This document shows, one piece after another, positions 40,101-54,400 of a stretch of 64,000 bases of DNA. The notes under the pieces are model-generated. The model saw nothing but the letters and a program-made list of their open reading frames with translations, ran no database searches and was not told the DNA's origin. Made by a program: the position numbers and the translations under genes. How positions within the stretch are numbered: position 1 is the first letter of the stretch; every line of letters starts with the position of its first letter. The DNA lies in contig NC_079880.1 in the NCBI RefSeq assembly GCF_029227915.1, positions 808,001 through 872,000 on the forward strand, given 5' to 3'. The DNA is from Hydractinia symbiolongicarpus. Taxonomy: Eukaryota > Cnidaria > Hydrozoa > Anthoathecata > Hydractiniidae.

Positions 40101-43100
40101 TGGTACCAATCCTAGCCGTTATCGCGCGCTGAAGAAATAATGACAGTTTCAAAAACTACATTTCATTGACTTTCTAACGGTGTCAGTCCGTTTGAGTTTC
40201 AACGAATGGGTCACATATTCGTACCAACATGTATTTAGCGATATTTTTCCGTTATTACTGGGTTGCATCGCCTTTAACAATGAAACGATTGACTGTGGGA
40301 GTTAATTGAACTAACTTTTGACTGTGACCTTATAAATGTGATAAATGAAAAAATTGGACTCCAAGAAATAGTATTCTTCTTAATTTGACATGATTGCATA
40401 AACTCAGCGATTACACTGAGCGCTGTTGTAGCGCTTCATTTAAAAATTTAAATTAATAAGTCATTTTTTACTGTGGGACCAATCCTAGCTGTTATCGCGC
40501 CCTGAAGAAATAGCGACAGTTTCAGAAACTTCATTTCATTGACTTTCTAACGGTGTCAGTCCGTTTGAGTTACAACGGTTGCGTCACATATTCGTACCAA
40601 CATGAATTTAGCGATATTTTTCTGATATTACTAGGTTTCATCGCCTTTAACAATAAAATGATTGACTGTGGGACTTAATTGAACTAACTTTTGACTGTGA
40701 CCTGATAAATGTGATGAATGAAAAAATTGGACTCCAAGAAATAGCATTCTTCCTAATTTGACATGATTGCCTAAACTCAGCGTTTACACTGGGCGCTTTT
40801 GTAGCGCTTCCTTTAGAAATTTAAATTAATAAGTCATTTTTTACTGTGGGACCAATCCTAGCCGTTATCGCGCCCTGAAGAAATAGCGACAGTTTCAAAA
40901 ACTTCTTTTCATTGACTTTCTAACGGTGTCAGTCCGTTTGAGTTACAACGGTTGCGTCACATATTCGTACCAACATGAATTTAGCGATATTTTTCTGATA
41001 TTCCTAGGTTGCATCGACTTTAACAATTAAACGATTGACTGTGGGACTTAATTGAACTAACTTTGGACTGTGACCTGATAAATGGGATAAATGAGAAAAT
41101 TGGAATTCAAAAAATAACATTCTTCTTAATTTGACATGATTGCCGGAACTCAGCGATTACACCGGCCGCTGTGGTAGCGCTTCAATTCAAAATTATGATA
41201 AAAAACTCATTTTTTGCTGAGGGACCAATCCTAGCCGTTAGCGCGCGCTGAAGAAATAGTGACAGTTTCAAAAACTACGTTTCACTGACTTTCTAACGGT
41301 TTCAGTCCGTTTAAGTTTCAACGTTTGGGTCATATATTCGTGCCAACATGTATTTCTTGATATTTTTCAGGTATTACTAAGTTGTATGGCTTTTAACAGC
41401 GAAACGATTGACTGTGGGAATTAATTGAACTGAGAATGGACTGTGACCTTATAAATATGAAAGTGAGACAATTGGACTCCAAGAAATAACATTGTTCTTA
41501 ATTTGACATGATTGCCGAAATTTAGCGACTACACTGGTCGCTGTGGTAACGCTTCATTTAAGAATTAAGATGAAAAAGTCATTTTTTTACTGTGGTACCA
41601 ATCCTAGCCGTTATCGCGCGCTGAAGAAATAGTGACAGTTTCAAAAACTACATTTCATTGACTTTCTAACGGTGTCAGTCCGTTTGAGTTTCAACGGTTG
41701 GGTCACATATTCGTACCAACATGTATTTAGCGATATTTTTCCGATATTACTAGGTTGCATCGCCTTTAACAATGAAACGATTGACTGTGGGACTTAATTG
41801 AACTAACTTTGGACTGTGACCTGATGAATGTGATAAATGAGACAATTGGACTCCAAGAAATAACATTGTTCTTAATTTGACATGATTGCCGAAACTCAGC
41901 GACTACACTGGTCGCTGTGGTAGCGCTTCATTTAAGAATTAAGATGAAAAAGTCATTTTTTTAATGTGGTACCAATCCTAGCCGTTATCGCGCGCTGAAG
42001 AAATAGTGACAGTTTCAAAAACTACATTTCATTGACTTTCTAACGGTGTCAGTCCGTTTGAGTTTCAACGGTTGGGTCACATATTCGTACCAACATGTAT
42101 TTAGCGATATTTTTCCGATATTACTAGGTTGCATCGCCTTTAACAATGAAACGATTGACTGTGGGACTTAATTGAACTAACTTTGGACTGTGACCTGATG
42201 AATGTGATAAATGAGACAATTGGACTCCAAGAAATAGCATTCTTCTTAATTTGACATGATTGCATAAACTCAGCGATTACACTGAGCGCTGTTGTAGCGC
42301 TTCATTTAAAAATTTAAATTAATAAGTCATTTTTTACTGTGGGGCCAATCCTAGCCGTTATCGCGCCCTGAAGAAATAGCGACAGTTTCAGAAACTTCAT
42401 TTCATTGACTTTCTAACGGTGTGAGTCCGTTTGAGTTACCACGGTTGCGTCACATATTCGTACCAACATGAATTTAGCGATATTTTTCTGATATTACTAG
42501 GTTTCATCGCCTTTAACAATAAAATGATTGATTGTGGGACTTAATTGAACTAACTTTTGACTGTGACCTGATAAATGTGATGAATGAAAAAATTGGACTC
42601 CGAGAAATAGCATTCTTCTTAATTTGACATGATTGCCTAAACACAGCGTTTACACTGGGCGCTGTGGTAGCGCTTCATTTAAGAATTAAGATAAGAAAGT
42701 CATATTTTACCGTGGGACCAATCCTAGCCGTTATCATGCGCTGAAGAAATAGCGACAGTTTCAAAAACTACATTTCATTGACTTTCTAACGGTGTCAGTC
42801 CGTTTGAGTTTAAACGGTTGGGTCACATATTCGTACCAACATGTATTTAGCGATATTCATCTGACATTACTAGGTTGCATCGCTTTTAACAGTGAATTGA
42901 TTGACTGTGGGACTTAATTGAACTAACTTTGGACTGTGACCTGATTAATGTGATAAATGAGAAAATTGGAATTCAAGATAAATCATTCTTCTTAATTTGA
43001 CATGATTGCCGGAACTCAGCGATTACACCGGCCGTTGTGGTGGCGCTTCAATTCAAAATTAATATAAAAAACTCATTTTTTGCTGAGGGACCAATCCTAG

Positions 43101-46100
43101 CCGTTAGCCCGCGCTGAAGAAATAGTGACAGTTTCAAAAACTACATTTCATTGACTTTCTAACGGTGTCAGTCCGTTTAAGTTTCAAAGGTTGGGTCATA
43201 TATTCGTACCAACATGTATTTAGCGATATTCATCTGATATTACTAGGTTGCACCTCTTTTAACAGTGAAACGATTGACTGTGGGACTTAATTGAACTAAC
43301 TTTTGACTGTGACCTGATAAATGTGATAAATGAAAAAATTTGACTCCAAGAAATAGCACTCGTCTTAATTTGACATGGTTGCCTAAACTCAGCGATTACA
43401 CTGGGCGCTGTTGTAGCGCTTCATTTAAAAATTTAAATTAATAAGTCAATTTTTACTGTGGGACCAATCCTAGCCGTTATTGCGCCCTGAAGAAATAGCG
43501 ACAGTTTCAAAAACTACATTTCATTGACTTTCTAACGGTGTCAGTCCGTTTGAGTTGCAACGGTTGCGTCACATATTCGTACCAACATGAATTTAGCGAT
43601 ATTTTTCTGATATTACTAGGTTGCATCGCCTTTAACAATGAAACGATTGACTGTGGGACTTAATTGAACTAACTTTGGACTGTGACATGATGAATGTGAT
43701 AAATGAGACAATTGGACTCCAAGAAATAACATTGTTCTTAATTTGACATGATTGCCGAAACTCAGCGACTACACTGGTCGCTGTGGTAGCGCTTCATTTA
43801 AGAATTAAGATGAAAAAGTCATTTGTTGACTGTGGGACCAATCCTAGCCGTTATCGCGCGCTGAAGAAATAGCGACAGTTTCAAAAACTACATTTCATTG
43901 ACTTTCTAACGGGGTCAGTCCGTTTGAGTTTTAACGGTTGGGTCACATATTCGTACCAACATGTATTTAGCGATATTTTTCCGATATTACTAGGTTGCAT
44001 CGCCTTTAACAATGAAACGATTGACTGTGGGACTTAATTGAACTGACTATGGACTGTGACCTGATGAATGTGATAAATGAGACAATTGGACTCCAAGAAA
44101 AAAACATTGTTCTTAATTTGACATGATTGCCGAAACTCAGCGACTACACTTGGCGCTGTGGTAGCGCTTCATTTAAGAATTAAGATGAAAAAGTCATTTT
44201 TTTACTGTGGGACAAATCCTAGCCCTTATCAAGCGCTGAAGAAATAACGACAGTTTCAAAAACTACATTTCATTGACTTTTTAACAGTATCAATCCGTTT
44301 GAGTTACAACGCTTGAGTCACATATTCCTACCAACATGTATTTCTTGATATTTTTCAGGTATTACTAAGTTGTATGGCTTTTAACAGTGAATTGATTGAC
44401 TGTGGGACTTAATTGAACTAACTTTGGACTGTGACCTGATTAATGTGATAAATGAGAAAATTGGAATTCAAGATAAAACATTCTTCTTAATTTGACATGA
44501 TTGCCGAAACTCAGCGACTACACTGGTCGCTGTGGTAGCGCTTCATTTAAGAATTAAGATAAAAAAACTCATTTTTTGCTGAGGGACCAATCCTAGCCGT
44601 TAGCGCGCGCTGAAGAAATAGTGACAGTTTCAAAAACTACATTTAACTGACTTTCTAACGGTGTCAGTCCGTTTAAGTTTCAACGGTTGGGTCATATATT
44701 CGTACCAACTTGTATTTCTTGATATTTTTCAGGTATTACTAAGTTGTATGGCTTTTAACAGCGAAACGATTGACTGTGGGAATTAATTGAACTGAGAATG
44801 GACTGTGACCTTATAAATATGAAAGTGAGACAATTGGACTCCAAGAAATAACATTGTTCTTAATTTGACATGATTGCCGAAACTCAGCGACCACACTGGT
44901 CGCTGTGGTAGCGCTTCATTTAAGAATTAAGATGAAAAAGTCATTTTTTTACTGTGGTACCAATCCTAGCCGTTATCGCGCGCTGAAGAAATAGTGACAG
45001 TTTCAAAAACTACATTTCATTGACTTTCTAACGGTGTCAGTCCGTTTGAGTTTCAACGGTTGGGTCACATATTCGTACCAACATGTATTTAGCGATATTT
45101 TTCCGATATTACTAGGTTGCATCGCCTTTAACAATGAAACGATTGACTGTGGGACTTAATTGAACTAACTTTTGACTGTGACCTTATAAATGTGATAAAT
45201 GAAAAAATTGGACTCCAAGAAATAGTATTCTTCTTAATTTGACATGATTGCATAAACTCAGCGATTACACTGAGCGCTGTTGTAGCGCTTCATTTAAAAA
45301 TTTAAATTAATAAGTCATTTTTTACTGTGGGACGAATCCTAGCCGTTATCGCGCCCTGAAGAAATAGCGACAGTTTCAGAAACTTCATTTCATTGACTTT
45401 CTAACGGTGTCAGTCCGTTTGAGTTACAACGGTTGCGTCACATATACGTACCAACATGAATTTAGCGATATTTTTCTGATATTACTAGGTTTCATCGCCT
45501 TTAACAATAAAATGATTGACTGTGGGACTTAATTGAACTAACTTTTGACTGTGACCTGATAAATGTGATGAATGAAAAAATTGGACTCCAAGAAATAGCA
45601 TTCTTCCTAATTTGACATGATTGCCTAAACTCAGCGTTTACACTGGGCGCTTTTGTAGCGCTTCCTTTAAAAATTTAAATTAATAAGTCATTTTTTACTG
45701 TGGGACCAATCCTAGCCGTTATTGCGCCCTGAAGAAATAGCGACAGTTTCAAAAACTTCTTTTCATTGACTTTCTAACGGTGTCAGTCCGTTTGAGTTAC
45801 AACGGTTGCGTCACATATTCGTACCAACATGAATTTAGCGATATTTTTCTGATATTCCTAGGTTGCATCGACTTTAACAATTAACCGATAAACTGTGAGA
45901 TTTAATTGAACTAACTTTGGACTTTGACCTGATAAATGGGATAAATGAGAAAATTGGAATTCAAAAAATAACATTCTTCTTAATTTGACATGATTGCCGG
46001 AACTCAGCGATTACACCGGCCGCTGTGGTAGCGCTTCAATTCAAAATTAACATAAAAAACTCATTTTTTGCTGAGGGACCAATCCTTGCCGTTAGCGCGC

Positions 46101-48900
46101 GCTGAAGAAATAGTGACCGTTTCAAAAACTACATTTCATTGACTTTCTAACGGTGTCAGTCCGTTTGAGTTTCAACGGTTGGGTCACATATTCGTACCAA
46201 CATGTATTTAACGATATTTTTCCGATATTACTAGGTTGCATCGCCTTTAACAATGAAACGATTGACTGTGGGACTTAATTGAACTAACTTTGGACTGTGA
46301 CCTGATGAATGTGATAAATGAGACAATTGGACTCCAAGAAATAACATTGTTCTTAATTTGACATGATTGCCGAAACTCAGCGACTACACTAGTCGCTGTG
46401 GTAGCGCTTCATTTAAGAATTAACATGAAAAAGTCATTTTTTTACTGTGGGACCAATCCTAGCCGTTATCGCGCTCTGAAGAAATAGCGACAGTTTCAAA
46501 ACTACATTTCATTGACTTTCTAACGGTGTCAGTCCGTTTGAGTTTTAATGGTTGGGTCACATATTCGTACCAACATGTATTTAGCGATATTCATCTGATA
46601 TTACTAGGTTGCACCGCTTTTAACAGTGAAACGATTGACTGTGGGACTTAATTGAACTAACTTTTGACTGTGACCTGATAAATGTGATAAATGAAATAAT
46701 TGGACTCCAAGAAATAGCATTCTTCTTAATTTGACATGATTGCATAAACTCAGCGATTACACTGAGCGCTGTTGTAGCGCTTCATTTGAAAATTTAAATT
46801 AATGAGTCATTTTTTACTGTGGGGCCAATCCTAGCCGTTAGCGCACGCTGAAGAAATAGTGACAGTTTTAAAAACTACATTTCATTGACTTTCTAACGGT
46901 GTCAGTCCGTTTAAGTTTCAACGATTGGGTCATACATTCGTACCAACATGTATTTAGCGATATTCATCTGATATTACTAGGTTGCACCTCTTTTAACAGT
47001 GAAACGATTGACTGTGGGACTTAATTGAACTAACTTTTGACTGTGACCTGATAAATGTGATAAATGAAAAAATTTGACTCCAAGAAATAGCATTCGTCTT
47101 AATTTGACATGGTTGCCTAAACTCAGCGATTACACTGGGCGCTGTTGTAGCGCTTCATTTAAAAATTTAAATTAATAAGTCATTTTTTATTGTGGGACTA
47201 ATCCTAGCCGTTATTGCGCCCTGAAGAAATAGCGACAGTTTCAAAAACCACATTTCATTGACTTTCTAACGGTGTCAGTCCGTTTGAGTTGCAACGGTTG
47301 CGTCACATATTCGTACCAACATGTATTTAGCGATATTTTTCCGATATTACTAGGTTGCATCGCCTTTAACAATGAAACGATTGACTGTAGGACTTAATTG
47401 AACTAACTTTGGACTGTGACCTGATAAATGTGATAAATGAGACAATTGGACTCCAAGAAAAAAACATTGTTCTTAATTTGACATGATTGCCGAAAATCAG
47501 CGACTACACTTGGCGCTGTAGTAGCGCTTCATTTAAGAATTAAAATGAAAAAGTCATTTTTTTACTTTGGGACCAATCCTAGCCGTTATCGCGCGCTGAA
47601 GAAATAGCGACAGTTTTAAAAACTACATTTCATTGACTTTCTAACGGTGTCAGTCCGTTTGAGTTTTAACGGTTGGGTTACATATTCGTACCAACATGTA
47701 TTTAGCGATATTTTTCCGATATTACTAGGTTGCATCGCCTTTAACAATGAAACGATTGACTGTGGGACTTAATTGAACTAACTTTGGACTGTGACCTGAT
47801 GAATGTGATAAATGAGACAATTGGACTCCAAGAAAAAAACATTGTTCTTAACTTGACATGATTGCCGAAACTCAGCGACTACACTTGGCGCTGTGGTAGC
47901 GCTTCATTTAAGAATTAAGATGAAAAAGTCATTTTTTTACTGTGGGACAAATCCTAGCCGTTATCGCGCGCTGAAGAAATAGCGACAGTTTCAAAAACTA
48001 CATTTCATTGACTTTTTAACAGTATCAATCCGTTTGAGTTACAACGCTTGAGTCACATATTCCTACCAACATGTATTTCTTGATATTTTTCAGGTATTAC
48101 TAAGTTGTATGGCTTTTAACAGTAAATTGATTGACTGTGGGACTTAATTGAACAACCTTTGGACTGTGACCTGATTAATGTGATAAATGAGAAAATTGGA
48201 ATTCAAGATAAAACATTCTTCTTAATTTGACATGATTGCCGGAACTCAGCGATTACTCCGGCCGTTGTGGTGGCGCTTCAATTCAAAATTAATATAAAAA
48301 ACTCATTTTTTGCTGAGGGACCAATCCTAGCCGTTAGCGCGCGCTGAAGAAATAGTGACAGTTTCAAAAACTACATTTCATTGACTTTCTTACGGTGTCA
48401 GTCCGTTTGAGTTGCAACGGTTGCGTCACATATCCGTACCAACATGAATTTAGCGATATTTTTCTGATATTACTAGGTTGCATCGCTTTTAACAATGAAA
48501 CGATTGACTGTGGGACTTAATTGAACTAACTTTGGACTGTGACCTGATGAATGTGATAAATGAGACAATTGGACTCCAAGAAAAAACATTGTTCTTTATT
48601 TGACATGATTGCCGAAACTCAGCGACTATACTGGTCGCTGTGGTAGCGCTTCATTTAAGAAATAAGATGAAAAAGTCATTTTTTCTGTGGGACCAATCCT
48701 AGCCGTTATCGCGCGCTGAAGAAATAGCGACAGTTTCAAAAACTACATTTCATTGACTTTCTAACGGTGTCAGTCCGTTTGAGTTTTAACGGTTGGGTCA
48801 CATATTCGTACCAACATGTATTTAGCGATATTTTTCCAATATTACTAGGTTGCATCGCCTTTAACAATGAAACGATTGACTGTGGGACTTAATTGAACTA
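37200..48900 (+). repeat. Satellite block 5: 373-bp monomers with 4-, 9-, 10- and 13-mer repeats
   Basis: Anchors are spaced 372-375 bp apart with no truncated monomers. Monomers near 39835-40954 recur 4,854 bp downstream (44689-45808, thirteen monomers). The pair at 39462 and 39835 recurs 1,492 bp downstream, at 40954 and 41327. The stretch around 43940-44315 recurs about 3,735 bp downstream (47675-48050). Diagnostic markers are GATATTCCTAGGTTGC, AAGTTGTATGGC, GGTACCAATCC and GGGACAAATCC. No genes are present. Confidence 0.85.
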
Positions 48901-51500
48901 ACTTTGGACTGTGACCTGATGAATGTGATAAATGAGACAATTGGACTCCAAGAAAAAATATTCTTCTTAATTTGACATGATTGACAAAATTCAGCGATTA
49001 TACTGGGCGCTGTGGTAGCGCTTCATTTAAGAATTAAGATAAGAAAGTTATATTTTACCGTGGGACCAATCCTAGCCGTTATCTCGCGCTGAAAAAAAAC
49101 GACAGTTTCAAAAACTATATTTCATTGACTTTCTAACGGTGTCAGTCCGTTTGAGTTTAAATGGTTGGGTCACATATTCGTACCAACATGTATTTAGCGA
49201 TATTCATCTGACATTACTAGGTTGCATCGCTTTTAACAGTGAAATGATTGACTGTGGGACTTAATTGAACTAACTTTTGACTGTGACATGATAAATGTGA
49301 TAAATGAAAAAATTGGACTCCAAGAAATAGCATTCTTCTTAATTTGTCATGATTGCCTAAACACAGCGTTTACACTGGGCGCTGTTGTAGCGCTTCATTT
49401 AAAAATTTAAATTAATAAGTCATTTTTTTGCTGTGGGAACAGTCCTAGCCGTTATTGCGCCCTGAAGAAATAGCGACAGTTTCAAAAACTACATTTCATT
49501 GACTTTCTAACGGTGTCAGTCCGTTTGAGTTACAACGGTTGGGTCACATATACGTACCAGCATGTATTTTGCGATATTTTTCCGATATTACTAGGTTGCA
49601 TCGCCTTTAACAATGAAACGATTGACTGTGGGACTTAATTAAACTTACTTTGGACTGTGACCTGATGAATGTGATAAATGAGACAATTGGACTCCAAGAA
49701 AAAACATTGTTCCTAATTTGACATGATTGCCGAAACTCAGCGACTACACTGGTCGCTGTGGTAGCGCTTCATTTAAGAATTAACATGAAAAAGTCATTTT
49801 TTTGCTGTGGGACCAATCCTAGCCGTTATTGCGCCCTGAAGAAATAGCGACAGTTTCAAAAACTACATTTCATTGACTTTCTAACGGTGTCAGTCCGTTT
49901 GAGTTACAACGGTTGCGTCACATATTCGTACCAACATAAATTTAGCGATATTTTTCCGATATTACTAGGTTGTATCGCCTTTAACAATGAAACGATTGAC
50001 TGTGGGACTTAATTGAACTAATTCTGGACTGTGACCTGATGAATGTGATAAATGAGAGAATTGGACTCCAAGAAAAAACATTCTTCTTAGTTTGACGTGA
50101 TTGCCGAAATTCAGCGCTTACACTGGGCGCTGTGGCAGCGCTTCATTTAAGAATTAAGATAAGAAAGTCATATTTTACCGTGGGACCAATCCTAGCCGTT
50201 ATCTCGCGCAGAAGAAATAGCGACAGTTTCAAAAACTACATTTCATTGACTTTCTAATGGTGTCAGTCCGTTTGAGTTTAAACGGTTGGGTCACATATTC
50301 GTACCAACATGTATTTAGCGATATTCATCTGACATTACTAGGTTGCATCGCTTTTAACAGTGAAATGATTGACTGTGGGACTTAATTGAACTAACTTTTG
50401 ACTGTGACATGATAAATGTGATAAATGAAAAAATTGGACTCCAAGAAATAGCATTCTTCTTAATTTGTCATGATTGCCTAAACACAGCGTTTACACTGGG
50501 CGCTGTTGTAGCGCTTCATTTAAAAATTTAAATTAATAAGTCATTTTTTTGCTGTGGGACCAGTCCTAGCCGTTATTGCGCCCTGAAGAAATAGCGACAG
50601 TTTCAAAAACTACATTTCATTGACTTTCTAACGGTGTCAGTCCGTTTGAGTTACAACGGTTGGGTCACATATACGTACCAGCATGTATTTTGCGATATTT
50701 TTCCGATATTACTAGGTTGCATCGCCTTTAACAATGAAACGATTGACTGTGGGACTTAATTAAACTTACTTTGGACTGTGACCTGATGAATGTGATAAAT
50801 GAGACAATTGGACTCCAAGAAAAAACATTGTTCCTAATTTGACATGATTGCCGAAACTCAGCGACTACACTGGTCGCTGTGGTAGCGCTTCATTTAAGAA
50901 TTAACATGAAAAAGTCATTTTTTTGCTGTGGGACCAATCCTAGCCGTTATTGCGCCCTGAAGAAATAGCGACAGTTTCAAAAACTACATTTCATTGACTT
51001 TCTAACGGTGTCAGTCCGTTTGAGTTACAACGGTTGCGTCACATATTCGTACCAACATGAATTTAGCGATATTTTTCCGATATTACTAGGTTGTATCGCC
51101 TTTAACAATGAAACGATTGACTGTGGGACTTAATTGAACTAATTCTGGACTGTGACCTGATGAATGTGATAAATGAGAGAATTGGACTCCAAGAAAAAAC
51201 ATTCTTCTTAGTTTGACGTGATTGCCGAAATTCAGCGATTACACTGGGCGCTGTGGCAGCGCTTCATTTAAGAATTAAGATAAGAAAGTCATATTTTACC
51301 GTGGGACCAATCCTAGCCGTTATCTCGCGCAGAAGAAATAGCGACAGTTTCAAAAACTACATTTCATTGACTTTCTAATGGTGTCAGTCCGTTTGAGTTT
51401 AAACGGTTGGGTCACATATTCGTACCAACATGTATTTAGCGATATTCATCTGACATTACTAGGTTGCATCGCTTTTAACAGTGAAATGATTGACTGTGGG
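48900..51500 (+). repeat. 1,121-bp trimer higher-order repeat, about 2.3 copies
   Basis: Three-monomer units recur with a 1,121-bp offset. CAGTCCTAGCCGTTATTGC is near 49440 and 50561, and TTATCTCGCGCAG is near 50200 and 51321. Copies share rare variants such as ATATACGTACCAGCATG and GTTTGACGTGATTGCC. The first partial copy near 49080 is more diverged (CTCGCGCTGAAAAAAAACG). Confidence 0.88.
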
Positions 51501-54400
51501 ACTTAATTGAACTAACTTTGGACTGTGACCTGATGAATGTGACAAATAAGACAGTTGGACTCCAAGAAAAAACATTGTTCTTAATTTGACATGATTGCCG
51601 AAACTCAGTGACTACACTTGGCGCTGTGGTAGCGCTTCATTTAAGAATTAATATGAAAAAGTCATTTTTTTACTGTGGGACCAATCCTTGCCGTTATCGC
51701 GCGCTGAAGAAATAGCGACAGTTTCAAAAACTACATTTCATTGACTTTTTAACAGTATCAATCCGTTTGAGTTACAACGCTTGAGTCACATATTCCTACC
51801 AACATGTATTTCTTGATATTTTTCAGGTATTACTAAGTTGTATGGCTTTTAACAGCGAAACGATTGACTGTGGGAATTAATTGAACTGAGTATGGACTGT
51901 GACCTTATAAATATAAAAGTGAGACAATTGGACCCTTAGAAATAACATTGTTCTTAATTTGACATGATTGCCGAAACTCAGCGACTACACTGGTCGCTGT
52001 GGTAGCGCTTCATTTAAGAATTAACATGAAAAAGTCATTTTTTTACTGTGGGACCAATCCTAGCCGTTATCGCGCGCTGAAGAAATAGCGACAGTTTCAA
52101 AAACTACATTTCATTGACTTTTTAACAGTATCAATCCGTTTGAGTTACAACAGTTGCGTCACATATTCGTACCAACATGAATTTAGCGATATTTTTCTGA
52201 TATTACTAGGTTGCATCGCCTTTAACAATGAAACGATTGACTGTGGGACTTAATTGAACTAACTTTGGACTGTGACCTGATGAATGTGATAAATGAGACA
52301 ATTGGACTCCAAGAAATAACATTGTTCTTAATTTGACATGATTGCCGAAACTCAGCGACTACACTGGTCGCTGTGGTAGCGCTTCATTTAAGAATTAAGA
52401 TGAAAAAGTCATTTTTTTACTGTGGGACCAATCCTAGCCGTTATCGCGCGCTGAAGAAATAGCGACAGTTTCAAAAACTACATTTCATTGACTTTTTAAC
52501 AGTATCAATCCGTTTGAGTTACAACGCTTGAGTCACATATTCCTACCAACATGTATTTCTTTATATTTTTCAGGTATTACTAAGTTGTATGGCTTTTAAC
52601 AGCGAAACGATTGACTGTGGGAATTAATTGAACTGAGTATGGACTGTGACCTTATAAATATAAAAGTGAGACAATTGGACCCTTAGAAATAACATTCTTC
52701 TTAATTTGACATGATTGCCGAAACTCAGCGATTACACTGGGCGCTGTGGTAGCGCTTCATTCAAGAATTAAGATAAGAAAGTCATTTTTTGCTGTGGGAC
52801 CAATCCTAGCCTTTATTGCGCCCTGAAGAAATAGCGACAGTTTCAAAAACTACATTTCATTGACTTTTTAACAGTATCAATCCGTTTGAGTTACAACAGT
52901 TGCGTCACATATTCGTACCAACATGAATTTAGCGATATTTTTCTGATATTACTAGGTTGCATCGCCTTTAACAATGAAACGATTGACTGTGGGACTTAAT
53001 TGAACTAACTTTGGACTGTGACCTGATGAATGTGATAAATGAGACAATTGGACTCCAAGAAATAACATTGTTCTTAATTTGACATGATTGCCGAAACTCA
53101 GCGACTACACTGGTCGCTGTGGTAGCGCTTCATTTAAGAATTAAGATGAAAAAGTCATTTTTTTACTGTGGGACCAATCCTAGCCGTTATCGCGCGCTGA
53201 AGAAATAGCGACAGTTTCAAAAACTACATTTCATTGACTTTTTAACAGTATCAATCCGTTTGAGTTACAACGCTTGAGTCACATATTCCTACCAACATGT
53301 ATTTCTTGATATTTTTCAGGTATTACTAAGTTGTATGGCTTTTAACAGCGAAACGATTGACTGTGGGAATTAATTGAACTGAGTATGGACTGTGACCTTA
53401 TAAATATAAAAGTGAGACAATTGGACCCTTAGAAATAACATTGTTCTTAATTTGACATGATTGCCGAAACTCAGCGACTACACTGGTCGCTGTGGTAGCG
53501 CTTCATTTAAGAATTAACATGAAAAAGTCATTTTTTTACTGTGGGACCAATCCTAGCCGTTATCGCGCGCTGAAGAAATAGCGACAGTTTCAAAAACTAC
53601 ATTTCATTGACTTTTTAACAGTATCAATCCGTTTGAGTTACAACAGTTGCGTCACATATTCGTACCAACATGAATTTAGCGATATTTTTCTGATATTACT
53701 AGGTTGCATCGCCTTTAACAATGAAACGATTGACTGTGGGACTTAATTGAACTAACTTTGGACTGTGACCTGATGAATGTGATAAATGAGACAATTGGAC
53801 TCCAAGAAATAACATTGTTCTTAATTTGACATGATTGCCGAAACTCAGCGACTACACTGGTCGCTGTGGTAGCGCTTCATTTAAGAATTAAGATGAAAAA
53901 GTCATTTTTTTACTGTGGGACCAATCCTAGCCGTTATCGCGCGCTGAAGAAATAGCGACAGTTTCAAAAACTACATTTCATTGACTTTTTAACAGTATCA
54001 ATCCGTTTGAGTTACAACGCTTGAGTCACATATTCCTACCAACATGTATTTATTTATATTTTTCAGGTATTACTAAGTTGTATGGCTTTTAAAAGCGAAA
54101 CGATTGACTGTGGGAATTAATTGAACTGAGTATGGACTGTGACCTTATAAATATAAAAGTAAGACAATTGGACCCTTAGAAATAACATTCTTCTTAATTT
54201 GACATGATTGCCGAAACTCAGCGATTACACTGGGCGCTGTGGTAGCGCTTCATTCAAGAATTAAGATAAGAAAGTCATTTTTTGCTGTGGGACCAATCCT
54301 AGCCTTTATTGCGCCCTGAAAAAATAGCGACAGTTTCAAAAACTACATTTCATTGACTTTTTAACAGTATCAATCCGTTTGAGTTACAACGCTTGAGTCA
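51500..54400 (+). repeat. 747-bp alternating dimer (types alpha and beta)
   Basis: Two monomer classes alternate here. Beta monomers carry GCTTGAGTCACATATTCC, TTTTTCAGGTATTACTAAG and GTGGGAATTAATTG. Alpha monomers carry GTTGCGTCACATATTCG, CATGAATTTAGCG and GTGGGACTTAATTG. Beta anchors fall at 51783, 52530, 53276 and 54023, and alpha anchors at 52156, 52902 and 53649. The marker GACCCTTAGAAATAAC recurs at 51931, 52678, 53424 and 54171. A tetramer level (1,493 bp) is also visible, because only every second unit carries TTCATTCAAGAATTAAG. Confidence 0.87.
52354..52372. other. Perfect 6-bp inverted repeat in derived monomers (type example)
   Basis: AGCGAC and GTCGCT flank the 7-base loop TACACTG. 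The same arrangement occurs in many monomers from about 40 to 61.6 kb. Block 1 to 4 monomers read AGCGAT...GGCGCT at this place, where only 4 bp (AGCG/CGCT) can pair. Two substitutions, T to C and G to T, together extend the arms. A further AGCG just downstream (GTGGTAGCGCTTC) can pair with the same CGCT, so alternative hairpins are possible. Confidence 0.7.

Noticed and set aside
41570-45000. GGTACC palindrome in some monomers as a regulatory site
   Set aside because: It arises from a single G to T change in GGGACCAATCC. It is found in only a few related monomers, so it is a lineage marker and nothing more.
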